A stretch of 64,000 nucleotides of DNA, taken from Symsagittifera roscoffensis. Taxonomy: Eukaryota; Xenacoelomorpha; Acoela; Convolutidae. Below the pieces are notes generated by a model. The model had not been told where the DNA came from and did not search any database. It was given only the letters and a program-made list of their open reading frames with translations. The position numbers and the translations under genes were made by a program. The stretch spans positions 42,473,430 through 42,537,429 of the forward strand of contig NC_087065.1 of the NCBI RefSeq assembly GCF_963678635.1, in the 5' to 3' direction. Positions 30,665 through 42,318 of the stretch are shown one piece after another; position 1 is the first letter of the stretch; every line of letters begins with the position of its first letter.

Positions 30665-32882
30665 TGGGGGAATTCACAATATCTCTAGGCCGGTCTTGCT
30701 TGCTATTTCACACCGCCGCAATATGTTCCCTTTGGTACTGAAGCCAGCGGGGCAACCGATTCCGAGTACTGTTCACAATCCCTAAAGGGTTGATTTGGTG
30801 GTTGGCTGCTCTGTACTGTAGTTTGGGGCTCGCCACGTGATTCGTGCTCTTCCGACTGTATCTCACTCGTCAATCAATAATCGATCGCAACAACAATTCT
30901 AATAATAAGAATTAATTAAGAAATGAATATAACCAAAAACAGAGTAGCCTATAATTGGCTGAAAAATAAATTAATCATTCAATTAAAGAAAGGGGTTCGT
31001 GATTACTATTATTTAAACCAACTGCCTCCTGCAGTTCAATTAACACCTTACTACTAACTAACGTTCTCCTCGAAAACCTCTTTCAATAGCAATCGTTCAA
31101 TAACGATTCCTCTATCCTCTAGATAGCCTAACTAACATTCACTAACTAATCTACATTCACATTAACAAGTCTTCCAACTTGTTCTCACTTTACTTTGAGT
31201 ATCAAGCGACTACCTTAGCTTTTAGCCGAAATTGTTCTCTAACTAACTGAGAACCAACTATTCGATTCGCTAACAATAATTTTTCTCTAAGGAAAACCAA
31301 CTCCTCTTAATGGTAGCTAACATTGTTCTGACTCTTACAGGCTCTCCGGTACCCTCCAGTTCTTTATCTTTCTTTACACTTAGTTTTGGTTAAGTCACGC
31401 CTTTCCCTATCAGTCCTGACATCCGCTTAAATTACCCGTTCGCATATGTTTTAAGGCTATATCACTCCTCTTGTCACTTCTGCCACGTGCCAATTTCGGT
31501 TTCTCTTATCAATAATTTCACGCTTATAGATACCCGGTATGCGGTAGCTGTCACAATTTGACCAAGCAAACAAATGTCATACGATTCTAATCAACTAATT
31601 CTTGAACTCTGTGAACTTCAGCTTTCGAGTTCAACTAACCTCTAAACCAAGCCATGTTTACTCAGTAATCCTCCCAAGGTCATTATTTTAATTATCTCGT
31701 TAACGTTCCGACCTCCCCAGGGTGGGGGTGACCCTTTTCATGGGTAGCTAATTCGTTTCAAGCATCTAAAATTTCGATCTATACTCTATTCCAATCCCGA
31801 CCTTCTAGCTATTAGGGAAAGGTAGTTCGGTTTCTGCTTAAAATCCCAATATACGAGTTTCCTCGCAGTTTTTAGCAAGGTGACCCATTCTCATTTCCAG
31901 GGGTTGGGCTGGGAAATACATCACTTTCCGGTGTTAATATTGAGGCTTTCCATGCAAATTGGTCCTAAACACCAAAGGTCAATTTGAGCTCACCCCGGGA
32001 TCACCCGGGGTCAAACTTCCATATTTGGGTTCAAAATCCCTTAGGGGTCCTAACTACCAAGTTTCATCTATTTCCCGTTAATACTTCCCACGTTATCCCA
32101 TTTCTAAGGTCCAGTATCTTTTTTCATGAGGAAAGGCTATTAACACCGGAAGGAGTTGCCGGAGGGGTTTCAATCACAAGGAGTCTTTTTTCGGGGATGA
32201 GTTGTAGTATCTGATGCCGCATAAAATCGGTATGCCCTCCCTCATTATTTTGGTATGCCCCCCGTAAATTGCCTACTTCCGCTTTAGGGGTGGTTTTCCA
32301 AAGTGCTAATAACATCAGGTTCAACCGCTGGATTTTGTTCAAAATATAACACAAGATGTATCTTGCCACTACCTATGCTATCCCAAAGTTTTAGTTTCCT
32401 GCGTTCAGTTGGGTCCAAGAAACGACTCCGGGAAGTCGGGGTGGGGTCTATTTGCATAGGGCATAAAACCGGAAGTATGGGTCCAAGAGGTCTGGTTTTC
32501 TGAACTTAAGCTTCCCTCAACTAGGTCTATAACATACTATGTTTTAGTTCCATTCCAACCACTAGTTACCGTGTTCTGATAGGGCCATTTGCACTTCCGG
32601 GAACCGTTATCACTTGGGGGCGGGGGATCGGAGGGTAATGGATTTTTGCATTCCCTGGTCAAATCATCTATAGTATCCGTCCTATGAGTTTCATAAACCT
32701 AGCCGCTGTAGTTCCCAGTTGAGGGGGTTGCAGATTTACTCCCCCTGAGTTTTCTGCGATAAGAGGGACTATACCTTCGAAAATTCTATTCCGAACTTTA
32801 CCCTTTGTTTGCTCCACTGCTTAACTTAATGACGAATCAATCTTACGCTCAGGTTACTATAGCATGTAATACAGTAGAATCA
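30665..32882 (-). repeat. 3' LTR of gypsy B, 2,218 bp
   Basis: Left boundary TGGGGGAATT, right boundary TAGAATCA. On the minus strand a purine-rich AGAGAGGAAGA lies just upstream as a polypurine-tract candidate. It is much longer than most gypsy LTRs (usually a few hundred bases to about 1 kb). No ORF of note inside. Confidence 0.85.
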
Positions 32883-33258
32883 TCAATTCTACAGTCTTCC
32901 TCTCTAGTCTATTATTCTCCCGAATAATGCTAAAAGTAACTCCTAACAAGGCCTAATGATAAGTTACATAACTCTTCGCTTCGCCGTGCTCCCTAACCCT
33001 TAGTCGTTTTCCCTCCCTTTAAAGTTTTACCCTTAAAATATCGCGGACCCAACAGTTAGTCCCCGATAAATAAACAATGATATAGCACGAAGAGTAACCT
33101 AAGAAGGGACGAAACTGAATTATTTTTACTCTTCATGGTACGATCCAACCCTTTCACATTCATAATCATCACTATCAATTGTCTGCACAACAGTTCAGGT
33201 GGGATCGCACTCATTGTATATAAGCATGATAAAAAGAGACAGTTTACTAATGTAAGTT

Positions 33259-33954
33259 TTAACTCACAAACTCGTCGATTCCAAACCGTACAGGTGGTCT
33301 CCTTACTCGAGTTGGTCGACCGCCATCATCTGCATTTCCAATTTCCATCACCGGTTCGGCAGCCATCACCTCGCCAGGTGGTCTGTCTTCCGCCTCACAG
33401 GGTAGATTCGCTGGCTCCTCTTCCCTTCTGGCCACCAGCTCCGTCGCATCGTATGCCTCAATAGCATCCTCTTCCCTCTTAGTCATTTCTCGCATCATTC
33501 GTGGTGGATCAGCGAAGTGTTTGGGCATCGCCCGAACTCGCACATTTCTCCCGGGCGGATTAAATTGTGTATCGACTGCTCGATTTCTCATGGGCAACAA
33601 TCTCACTGGTACATCTCGTGGCCCTGGGTCATGGCTAAAACCCTCCCCGTTGTTCGCCCACAACAACTCATCTTCATCATCTCCGGGTCATTGAAAAAAG
33701 TAACCGAGAGATAAGGTGTCGGTCGCATGCTGCTAGTAGCCTCATCTGACTGTGCCGGCATTCTTGACCATGGTAGTGGCATGGTTCTTGACCATGGTAC
33801 TGGGGTACTGGCATTCTTGACCATAAACCAGACTGAATGGCGTCTCTCCCGTCGTCCGATGAATTATCGTGTTGTACACTAAACTCAAATACGGCAACAT
33901 CGTATCCCACGTCTTTGGATTCTCCGCACAGTACTTTGAAATCGCCTTCGTCAT
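33259..33954 (-). pseudogene. pol: Gypsy B integrase end and C-terminal tail
   Basis: Minus strand: AENPKTWDTMLPYLSLVYNT, HRTTGETPFSLVYGQEC, a small repeat of ACCATGGTCAAGAA-type sequence that disrupts the frame at about 33,760-33,830, then the tail with DTQFNPPGRNVRVRAMPKHF and RRPPVRFGIDEFVS before TAG/TAA-type termination near 33,259. Matches the post-core part of gypsy integrases. Confidence 0.7.
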
Positions 33955-33963
33955 CTTATGGTT

Positions 33964-34330
33964 TTATCGCCCTGTCAGCTCCCTACCTTCGAGTTTGTAA
34001 GGCAAAGTCGCGGTTACATCAATTGCCAGGAGTCGGCAGATCTTCTTGATCAGTTTATTGCCAAAGATTTTTCCCTGGTCCGTACGCAAAGCATTGGGAG
34101 TTCCAAACTTCAGTACCCAATGTTCCACAATTGCTTGAGCCACGTCTGATGCATCTGTTGATACAAGAGGGACTGCAATCGCATACATCGTGAACATGTC
34201 CGTCATCACCAATACAAGCTTTGCTCTTGTCCGCGTCGCCAACGTCATTGGAGCCAATATGTCCACTGCCATCGCTCATCTCGTCTGCTGTTCCTGCCCA
34301 GTTGAATACTTGCGCAATCGCTTCGTCTTC
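33964..34330 (-). pseudogene. pol: Gypsy B integrase catalytic core
   Basis: Minus strand: MAVDILAPMTLATRTRAKLV gives the first catalytic Asp, VLKFGTPNALRTDQGKIFGN the second, and PYKLEGRELTGR is a decayed form of the segment holding the catalytic Glu. The zinc-binding N-terminal domain is mostly missing. It follows directly on sequence that should be RT-RNase H but is not recognisable. Confidence 0.75.
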
Positions 34331-34547
34331 TTCCGGAATTGTCGCAATTTCTTCGTTCGGTCGTTCCCATCGAATCGAGTCGCTGTCTACTTCGTCCACC
34401 TCTGTCTCTTGAACCACTGCAACTCTCTCTGTTCGGCCTCCTCCACGAGTTCGTCTCAAAGCTTCATCTAACGAAAAAGGCTTTGGGCACCCGTACGTTT
34501 CGTATTCCTCTACCTTCGTTTCTTGAACCACATTCATGCTGTGATCG
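34331..34547 (-). other. Gypsy B region where RT and RNase H are missing
   Basis: Minus-strand reading is acidic and low in complexity (PFSLDEALRRTRGGGRTERV, then VDSDSIRWERPNEEIATIPE). About 1.5 kb of RT and RNase H expected between protease and integrase is absent, so the element carries an internal deletion. Confidence 0.6.
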
Positions 34548-35453
34548 TCAGTCATAGCTCGTCGGCCACCCTTCCAAGTTTTCGTCGGGAGACTCCACTG
34601 CCGCTGTTATCTTCGCAATCAGCCTCTTCCGCATGTCTGATTTTGGAATGTGATTTCCTTTAATCTGTCCGCCCGGTTCATATGGCAGAGAGGGCATCCA
34701 TTCCGGAGAATGCCTATGAGTCAAATGCCGTATGGGTACCATTGAACCTTCTCTCGTCCCCGTCCACAAGAAATCTTCTCCGCGATTGAACACCAAAGAG
34801 CACGGATACTTTTCCATCGATCGTAGTCCTAGGACCATCTCGGCTTTCAGTATCGGAACCACAAGCGCTTCAATTTTTTTTGCATAGTCGCCCCATTTGA
34901 AGCGAGTTCTGACAACTCCGTCGACCGCCATTATTTGTCCGTCTGCTGTCTCCAGTCGACCTACGTAGCGTTCAATCGTCGGTGCGTCAACCATTTTCCG
35001 CGCAGCATATGTCCTTGTGAGATCGGTGGTGGCTCCGGTATCAAGCAGCACCTCAACATGGGTTCCGCCTACACAAGCATTAACGACAGCTCCGCATGGA
35101 TCGCTGACATCATGACTGATCCCATAACGCTCGATGCGCGTCCGCGAATTCTGTTTCGTTCGCAAGTTTGGGTCGTTCTCTCTGATCCTTGGTACTTGCT
35201 CCAATATCGATAGAACTTGTTCCTGCTCCAATATCTTCTCGCTCTGCCCCTCTGCATCTTTATTTGCATTCGTATCGTAACGCGCGCAAGACTGATTTCC
35301 TGTAGCTTGCGTTCGCCTTTCCGCCTGCTGTTTCTTGAAATCGGCGGGGACAAATCCTCCTTCGAACTTGCCTACTGGCCCGGCCCTTGGTAGTTTAAAT
35401 GGTTCGCGCTTCTTTGGGGACATCCTTTTGCAATGTGGCCCACCTGTCCACAA
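34548..35453 (-). CDS. pol: Gypsy B aspartic protease region
   Basis: A 301-codon minus-strand frame. The catalytic motif EVLLDTGATTDL lies about 140 residues in, followed by DGQIMAVDGVVRTRF (flap region) and ILKAEMVLGLRSM, the conserved hydrophobic-Leu-Gly close of retropepsins. The N-terminal part is Lys/Gln-rich and probably the end of gag. It is the least damaged frame of the element. It ends without leading into RT. Confidence 0.8.
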   Translation of the reverse strand: MWTGGPHCKRMSPKKREPFKLPRAGPVGKFEGGFVPADFKKQQAERRTQATGNQSCARYDTNANKDAEGQSEKILEQEQVLSILEQVPRIRENDPNLRTKQNSRTRIERYGISHDVSDPCGAVVNACVGGTHVEVLLDTGATTDLTRTYAARKMVDAPTIERYVGRLETADGQIMAVDGVVRTRFKWGDYAKKIEALVVPILKAEMVLGLRSMEKYPCSLVFNRGEDFLWTGTREGSMVPIRHLTHRHSPEWMPSLPYEPGGQIKGNHIPKSDMRKRLIAKITAAVESPDENLEGWPTSYD

Positions 35454-36487
35454 TTAAAACAACCAATTGGGTTCGCAAAGTCGCGTTGCTGATTCTCTCC
35501 CCGTCGGGTGTGACTCTCTGGCTTGGGGTTACATGGATTAACGAACCTACCTGTCATTGTCGTTAAGTTCTGCATCTGGGCCATCATTTGAGCCGCCAGA
35601 TCGTTCTGGCGTGATCCCTGCATCTGCATCTGCAATCTCACCTCAGGTTGTTCTCAGCCTTCATTATTTGGTCCAGCCTCTGATCAGTGAGCATCTGCAA
35701 TCTCGTCAGCTCCGACCGTATCTGTTAACCTCGGCAGTCAGCGTACTGTCTCCGCCAGCCTCAATCGTCAGGTCTTGAACATCGTGCACCAACCGAACGT
35801 GATTTGGCCGTCTCCGACTCTTCACCCTGACTATTTTGCGTGCCATATCTAGAGACTATGATCGGGCCACCGCCTGGTTGAAATTCTCGAGGTCTTCTTG
35901 CAGAAGCAATTCCTGAAGCTCAAAATCACACAATACATCAGTGAACGGTTCGCGGTTCATGTCGTCTCGGGCTTGAGCTCCCAGGTTTGTATTTGCAACT
36001 TCACCCAAGGATCGCACTGGTCTTGCAAAATCTCTCAAGATCTCGCCTTCCTCCTGCATGAGGTTCTTGAATTCAGCCCTCGCAGCTAATTGTGTCTGAA
36101 ATGGCATCATCCTCTGATCGAGTTCCGCGAGCATTCTGCCTAGCATCGGCTCCTCGAACCCGTCAACTTCCTCTGTAAAGTAAGTTGACATACTCGTGAA
36201 CTCATTCAATGACCAGCCCCTCAGACAAGTCGGCGGCACCATCCTGGCCTGCTCATTTTCCCGTCGATTGGCGTCTGCTATCTAGGCAAAGTGTTTCCTC
36301 CAGTCTCGCCAGTTCTGATAACTGCTCGAGGGAAACCGATCTGGTCGTATCGTACCAAATCCGAATCGAGAGCATGGGCCGCTGCCACTGCAGCCTCTGC
36401 AATCAGCTGTCTGTCTTGATCGTTTATCGCCATCGCAATTGTTTCGTCGATCGATCGTTCGTTCTTCTCGTCTTCGTAATCCCGCAA
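35372..36487 (-). pseudogene. gag: Gypsy B gag
   Basis: Minus strand in three pieces: N-terminal (36,278-36,487; ETIAMAINDQDRQLIAEAAV), capsid (35,856-36,242; EGEILRDFARPVRSLGEVAN and FTDVLCDFELQELLLQEDL) and nucleocapsid (35,372-35,641) with a CCHC zinc knuckle, IGCFNCGQVGHIAKGCPQR (C-x2-C-x4-H-x4-C). Frameshifts separate the pieces, so the gene is inactive. Confidence 0.8.
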
Positions 36488-36546
36488 AAATCGTCGTTGC
36501 AGCTATAATCCAGAATAGCGTCCACCCAGGAGCGCCACTGTTTACG

Positions 36547-38994
36547 TGGGGGAATTCACAATATCTCTAGGCCGGTCTTGCTCGCTATTTCACACCGCCG
36601 AAATATTTTCTCTTTGGTACTGAAGTCAGCGGGGCAACCAACTCCCAGTACTGTTCACAATTCCAAAAGGGTTGATTTGGCGGTTGGCTGCTCTGTACTG
36701 TACTTTGCTGCTCGGCCCGTGATTCGTGCTCTTCCGACTGTATCTCACCCGTCAATCAATAATTGATCGCAACAACAATTACAACAACAATAAAAAGAAT
36801 GAATTAAGAAACGAATATAACCAAATACAGAGTAGCCTATAATTGGCTGTAATATAAATTAATCATTCAATTAAAGAAAGGGGTTCGCGATTACTATTAT
36901 TTAAACCAACTGCCTCCTGCAGTTCAGTTAAGACCTTATTACTAACTAACGTTCTCCTCGAGAACTTCTTTCAATATCAATCGTTCATCAACGATTCCGC
37001 TATCCTCTAGATAGCCTAACTAACATTCACTAACTTTTCTACATTCACATTAACAAGTCTTCCAACTCGTTCTCTTTTTACTTTGAGAATCAAGCGACTA
37101 CCATAGCTTGCAGCGCAAATTGTTCTCTAACTAACTGAGAATCAACTATTCGATTTGCTCGCAATAATTCTTCTCTGACGAGAACCAACTCCTCCTAATG
37201 GTAGCTAACATTGTTCTGACTCTTACAGGCTCTCCGGTACCCAGTTCTTTATCTTTCTTTTCACTTAGTTTTGGTTAAGTCACGCCATTCCCTATCAGTC
37301 CTGACATCCGCTTAAATTACCCGTTCGCACATGTTTTAAGACTATATCACTCCTCTTGTCACTTCTACCACGTGCCAATTTCGGTTTTTTTTATCAATAT
37401 TTTCACGCTTATTAGATACCCGGTATGCGGTAGCTGTCACAATTTGACCAAGTAAACAAATGTCAAATGATTCTAATAAACTAATTCTTGAACTCTGTGA
37501 ACTTCAGCTTTCGAGTTCAACTAACCTCTAAACTAAGCCATGTTTACTCATTAATCCTCCCAAGGTCATTATTTTAATTATCTCGTTAAAGTTCCGACCT
37601 CCTCAGGGTGGGGGGATGACCCTTTTCATGGGTAGCTAATTCGTTTCAAGCATCTAAAATTTCTATCTGTACTCTATTCCAATCCCGACCTTCTAGCTAT
37701 TAGGGAAACGTAGTTCGTCTATTAGGTGTCAAATTAAACCAAAAAGTCACCTCCGGAGAGCCAAGTAAAATCCCCGTCCATTCATACTATTTAGGAAACC
37801 TAATTCTCATGCTACGGTCCTATTACTATCAATTTCCTCTGGGACTACTTTTCTTTAGTCTAGTTGAGTTGCTGTTAAAAGATCATTCTCCAAGCTAAAC
37901 TGAACCCAATGTTTACCATGTCCACTTTGAACTAAATCTTCTACTCCAAGGTTGCAATGTAAAACTATATTTCTATCGGCTTCTGCTTAAATTACTAATA
38001 TACAAGTTTCCTCCCAGTTTTTAGCAAGGTGACCCATTCTAATTTCCAGGGGTTGGGCTTGGAAATACACCATTTTCCGGTGTTAATCTTGAGGCTTCCC
38101 ATGCAGATTGGTCCTAAACGCCCAAAGGTCAATTTGAGGCCACGCCGGGGTCACCCGGGGTCAAACCTCCATATTTGGGTTTAGAATCTCATAGGGGTCC
38201 TAAGTACCAAGTTTCATCTATATCCCGTTAATACTTCCCAAGCTATCCCATTTCTACGGTCCCGTATTATTTTTCCCGGGGAAAGGCTATTAAAACCGGA
38301 AGTAGTCGCCGGAGGGAATTCAATCACAAGGGGTCTTTTTTCGGGGATGAGTTGTAGTATCTGATGCCGCCATAAAATCGATATGCCCTCGCTCATTGTT
38401 TTGCGTAAATTGCCTGCTTCCGGTTTGAGGGGTGGTTTTCCAAAGTGCTAATTACTTCCGGTTCAACCGCTAGATTTGGTTCAAATTATAACACAAGATT
38501 TATCTTGCCACTACCTATGCTATCCCAAAGCTTTAGCTTCCTGCGTTCAGTGGGGTCCGAGAAACAACTCCCGGAAGTCGGGGTGGGGTCTATTTGCATA
38601 GGGCATAAAACAAGAAGTAGGGGTCCAAGGGGTCTGGTTTTCTGAACTTAAGCTTCCCTCAACTAGGTCTTTAACATACTATATTTTGGATTCATTCCAA
38701 CCGCAAGTTATAGTTTTCTCATAGGGCCATCATAGGGAACCGTTATCACTTGTGGCTGGGGGATCCGAGGGTTATGGATTTTTACATGCCCGGGTCAAAT
38801 CATAAACCTAGCCACTGTAGTTCCCATTTGGGGGGGTTTGTGCAGATCTTACTCCCCCTGAGTTTTCTGCCATGAGAGGGACTATATCTTCGAAGATTCT
38901 ATTCCGAACTTTACCCTTTCTTGCTCCACTGCTTAACTTAATGACGAATCAATCTTACGCTCAGGTTACTATAGCATGTAATACAGTAGAATCA
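36547..38994 (-). repeat. 5' LTR of gypsy B, about 2.45 kb
   Basis: Homologous to 30,665-32,882 with many substitutions and about 260 bp of extra sequence at roughly 37,718-37,978. LTR divergence shows the insertion is not recent. The same TG...CA boundaries are seen. Confidence 0.85.
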
Positions 38995-39177
38995 CCAGTT
39001 TTTACACGAAAAAGTCCAAACCAAGCTTTCATATTTCCCAACGGAACCCTTGACAATTGAAGAACTTTTTTTGCGGTCTGATAAAAGAATTTTGGACGTA
39101 GGAATTAAGTGACGATGACGATTTTCAGTATTTAACAATAAAACAATTTTAAAAAAAAATGGCCTGGAAATGAAATA

Positions 39178-40238
39178 GCTTCTGAGTAATGAAATTGGAG
39201 ACGCCGCAATTGTAAAAATTGTTTTTTCCTGTGATTTCCGCTATTCCAGTGAAGACTTGCAAACTGAACATTTTTCGCAAATTGAAGCTCAGGAACCCAC
39301 AATTGAAAACCTTCACGGAGAGTAGAAGAACCGTCCTCTTTTCTGTGTCCTTACTAACGAAAACAATAACATCATTGTGACGATTTAGGTTAGAGATCAA
39401 TCCAATGGTTGGACGTGTAAAAAAACTTCATTTTTTTGTTTTTTTTTCGGTCGCGGAAGAAACATTCTATTGAATGATAACTTAAAGGAATTGGGAATTA
39501 AAATATCACAGAGACGATGTCTTCAACCCATCAAGAACGTGACACTACCGAAATCTTGTAAATCAATTGTACATACAAACGGTATTCAAAACTTGTACAT
39601 CAATTTTACAAATCTCTCACTAAAATCGGAAAATCCTGTCAAACAGAAAAATCACACATTTCCACGCCCCGTTCAAACCCATCCAAACCAAAGTCTGAGA
39701 GTTGATTTAAGATTATTACCACAAACTAAATGACAAAATACTTCTTCAATTATCAAACAAAAAGTCAGGAGACCTTTGGTTCAGTAGTCTCGTTACATTC
39801 GGTGGAAACTTTGTGACAATACAAGCAGTGTAATTTTACAATAGCGGATGGCAAAACAACTGTTTTTAACTGGATTTTAGGCAACATGCCAATGAATTTC
39901 AACGATTCATGGACTCACTCTTGAGAGACATCCTATTTGTCAATTGTTAAAAAATGATATCCTAATTGTGTCAAAAAGACCGTTGGACAATCACAAAATC
40001 CTTTTACAGGAAATATTTGGATTTTATTCGGGAACAAGATATTGACTGTTACATGGGAAAAATGCGCATTGCTTCAAAAAACATCCAATTGTTGCGGTTT
40101 AAGCTTTCACAAAAAAAATGTGAAATTTTAGTTGGAAAAGTTGAATCGACATACCTAACTGAACAAATAGCACAGAATTGCTCAGTAGTTGTCTATAATT
40201 GGAAAGAAAGAAATTACACGAGCAATGATTACGCATGA
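39178..40238 (+). pseudogene. Broken coding-like region, unknown, extracellular-looking
   Basis: Three plus-strand open pieces in different frames. 39,178-39,327 includes AAIVKIVFSCDFRYSSEDLQ. 39,470-39,733 includes ELGIKISQRRCLQPIKNVTL and the glycosylation-type sites NVT, NFT and NLS. 39,966-40,238 includes CYMGKMRIASKNIQLLRFKL and NCSVVVYNW. Cysteines and N-glycosylation sites would suit an exported protein. They could be exons or fragments of one decayed gene. I recognise no family. Confidence 0.25.
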
Positions 40239-40771
40239 GATAAAAATGCATGCAGTGAAAAACTTCACAATATTTCAAGATATAGGGGTCATATAGGCAA
40301 CGGAACATTTTAAAAAATACCTGTAAGGGACAAAAATTGAAATTGATACAGCCCATAAAGCCCTTTTAATGGCCCTAAACTCAAATCATTGAAACAAATT
40401 CATGCGTAGTAGATTGATTTGATTGGTAAAAATTTTTCTTTTGTTTGATTTCAAGGTAAGTCACATATCAGGGAAAAATGTATTTAATGGCCTATTTTCA
40501 AGGCGTCCTTCAGATAAAACTCTCCCCACCTTGCATTATAATTATGAATTTGTAGTAGCAACCATCAAAAATTTACCGAAAACTTATTTGTAAAAAAAAA
40601 CAGTGTAAAACAAGAAACCTGAGAATTGTAGAAATATCGAATTTTACATTCAAAATCAATTGGTCGCTATTAGTCTTAATAAAATCTCATAAATTTTATG
40701 AAAGACTTTCACAGCAGGCCTATCACTTTTTCAAAAAAATCTGGTCTCACTCTCAATTAGTTGAAACAAAA

Positions 40772-40943
40772 GGAATAAATTTCGTCGAATGCAAGAGCAC
40801 ATGACTGGGTGGAGAATGAACAGATAGAAGATGATTAGATCCGCGAAACAGCCCATGATCAAAAAGGACGTGAGAATGAAGCGAAGTACAATGCAGCAGA
40901 TTTTATACCGACAGCTCCACTGTCGAACCCTTCACAAAAGGAG
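40772..40943 (+). CDS. Candidate exon a of an unknown gene
   Basis: Plus-strand frame open apart from one TAG near 40,836, with DQKGRENEAKYNAADFIPTA and PLSNPSQKE before a donor GTAAAT at 40,944. It ends in phase 0, matching exon b. The start of the exon is uncertain. No family recognised; mixed charged composition unlike the surrounding AT-rich DNA. Confidence 0.3.
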
Positions 40944-41009
40944 GTAAATTGTATAGGAAAACGGTTAATTGAAAAAAGGGGTACCATTTTTCATACTTTT
41001 AAAGTGCAG

Positions 41010-41180
41010 ATTCTTCGACCAAAATTAGACACTAAAACTGAACCATTGGATAACTTATCTAATTTAACAGGCAACAGAAAAATCAAATCACCTATGAAGA
41101 TACAGGTGTCGAGACAAGCAGGAAACTCAACCACTGGTTGGCAATCGGAAAAGGAAAGAACATCGAAAAAAGATCCTTCG
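41010..41180 (+). CDS. Candidate exon b of the same unknown gene
   Basis: Follows an acceptor (TTTTAAAGTGCAG, ending 41,009) and precedes a donor-like GTTAGT at 41,181. It is 57 whole codons, phase 0 on both sides: ILRPKLDTKTEPLDNLSNLT and on to TSKKDPS. If the donor is not used, the frame stays open to TGA at 41,234. Looks hydrophilic and probably disordered. Confidence 0.35.
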
Positions 41181-41417
41181 GTTAGTAAAGGTTATCTTTC
41201 CTTTCCTTCCAAAAATTGTTCTCTCTTAAAATGAAAATATTAACATTATGTTTTATCAAATTATTCGGGACAGGATACGTGTGCTAATTAAGGGGGTCAA
41301 TCTTTCACTTGATTCTGAAAGCTATTTAGATACCTGCAGTCAGTCGAATATCCTTTTCTAGGGGTAGTTCCTGCAGACGTCGATTAGACGTGAAACTTCC
41401 TAAATTGTTTTGAGAAG

Positions 41418-41663
41418 ACGTTTGTGGACAGAGTCGCATCTAACGACGTATTTGTAGTCATTTTGGAAGAAGAACATGAGCAATCATTGTTCCAGATAAT
41501 GTTGCCGAACTGGACGCAAGAAAGTGCACAACTGGGAGAACTTATCATCCATTCCCTCTCAGACTTTCTGACTCCATTCCGAGACAACGCCAACCGTAAG
41601 ATCTTGGAAGCTAAAACTACAGAAGATTCAACACAGCCAAATCCACAAATGATCCAACCATGA
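41418..41663 (+). CDS. Candidate last exon c of the same unknown gene
   Basis: 82 codons to TGA including the stop, in phase 0 with exon b after an AG at 41,416-41,417 (a second AG three bases earlier would also fit). It contains DRVASNDVFVVILEEEHEQS, FQIMLPNWTQESAQLGELII and a Pro/Gln-rich end. It is the most protein-like stretch in this part of the window, apparently amphipathic helical. Family unknown. Confidence 0.4.
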   Translation, partial: TFVDRVASNDVFVVILEEEHEQSLFQIMLPNWTQESAQLGELIIHSLSDFLTPFRDNANRKILEAKTTEDSTQPNPQMIQP

Positions 41664-42318
41664 TAGTTACTTGGTCATTCTCGGCTGAAGTAGACGCATC
41701 GTCACCATATCAACTCGGCTGCATATTGTTTATCTTCATTACAAAAACTAGTGCGGAGTAAAAATAATTTCAATGTAGCTTAAAAGTAAAAAAAAACAAA
41801 TTCAATTTTTTTTTCATTTTATCATTGGTTCGATAACCGATTTTACAATTATCCTATTTTTTAAAAAAAATTTTTGCAATGGAGTTTTTACCCAATTCTT
41901 ATTTTAATTTTCGGTTACTTCTGCTAGCTTTTATATTTCATCAATTCAACTTGCTTCAATTATATAGTACCGTTCTGTAACTGTTCACTCTAGATATCTG
42001 TGTGAATTGTCAATAGCCTGAAAGTTGTGCACAAAACTTCTCAGGTGATAACCTGTTGTATCAATCGCCGCGGGGTAAAAGGGTAATGGAGTATGAGTGT
42101 TATTTTGGCAACCATTCATTGTGACTGATATACATTTTTGCTGCTTCGGGAAGGTTGTGAATTGTGTTTTTATTTAATTTAATTTGACGTTTTTTCTCAA
42201 TTAGATGCCTGCCGTTTGAAGTCCACTCGACTTAGTGACACCTTTCTCTTCGAATATAAAAGATACACTTTTGATCTAATTACTTCTCTTTTATTCTTTT
42301 AACTCTGGTACTTAGTTA

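Larger units (their letters stand above)
27945..31624. repeat. Tandem duplication 1, unit B
   Basis: Homologous to unit A and retains the site that is empty relative to the 22,808-25,008 insertion. It continues without a break into the rest of the gypsy B LTR at 31,624, which shows that B is the copy still joined to the original right flank. Confidence 0.9.
30665..38994 (-). mobile_element. Gypsy element B, 8.3 kb, long LTRs, internally deleted
   Basis: Minus-strand LTR retrotransposon. Both LTRs read TGATTCTA to CCCCCA, the usual TG...CA form. The internal region (32,883-36,546) carries gag, protease, integrase and a C-terminal tail, but no recognisable reverse transcriptase or RNase H. A primer-binding-site candidate TGGCGCTCCTGGGTGGACG lies at 36,519-36,537 (minus strand), about 9 bases from the LTR; the matching tRNA is not established. 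Flanks AAACG and CCAGT do not form a target duplication. Confidence 0.85.

Noticed and set aside
34190-36508. Several plus-strand open frames of 60-100 codons across gypsy B
   Set aside because: They are antisense shadows of the gag, protease and integrase frames on the minus strand.
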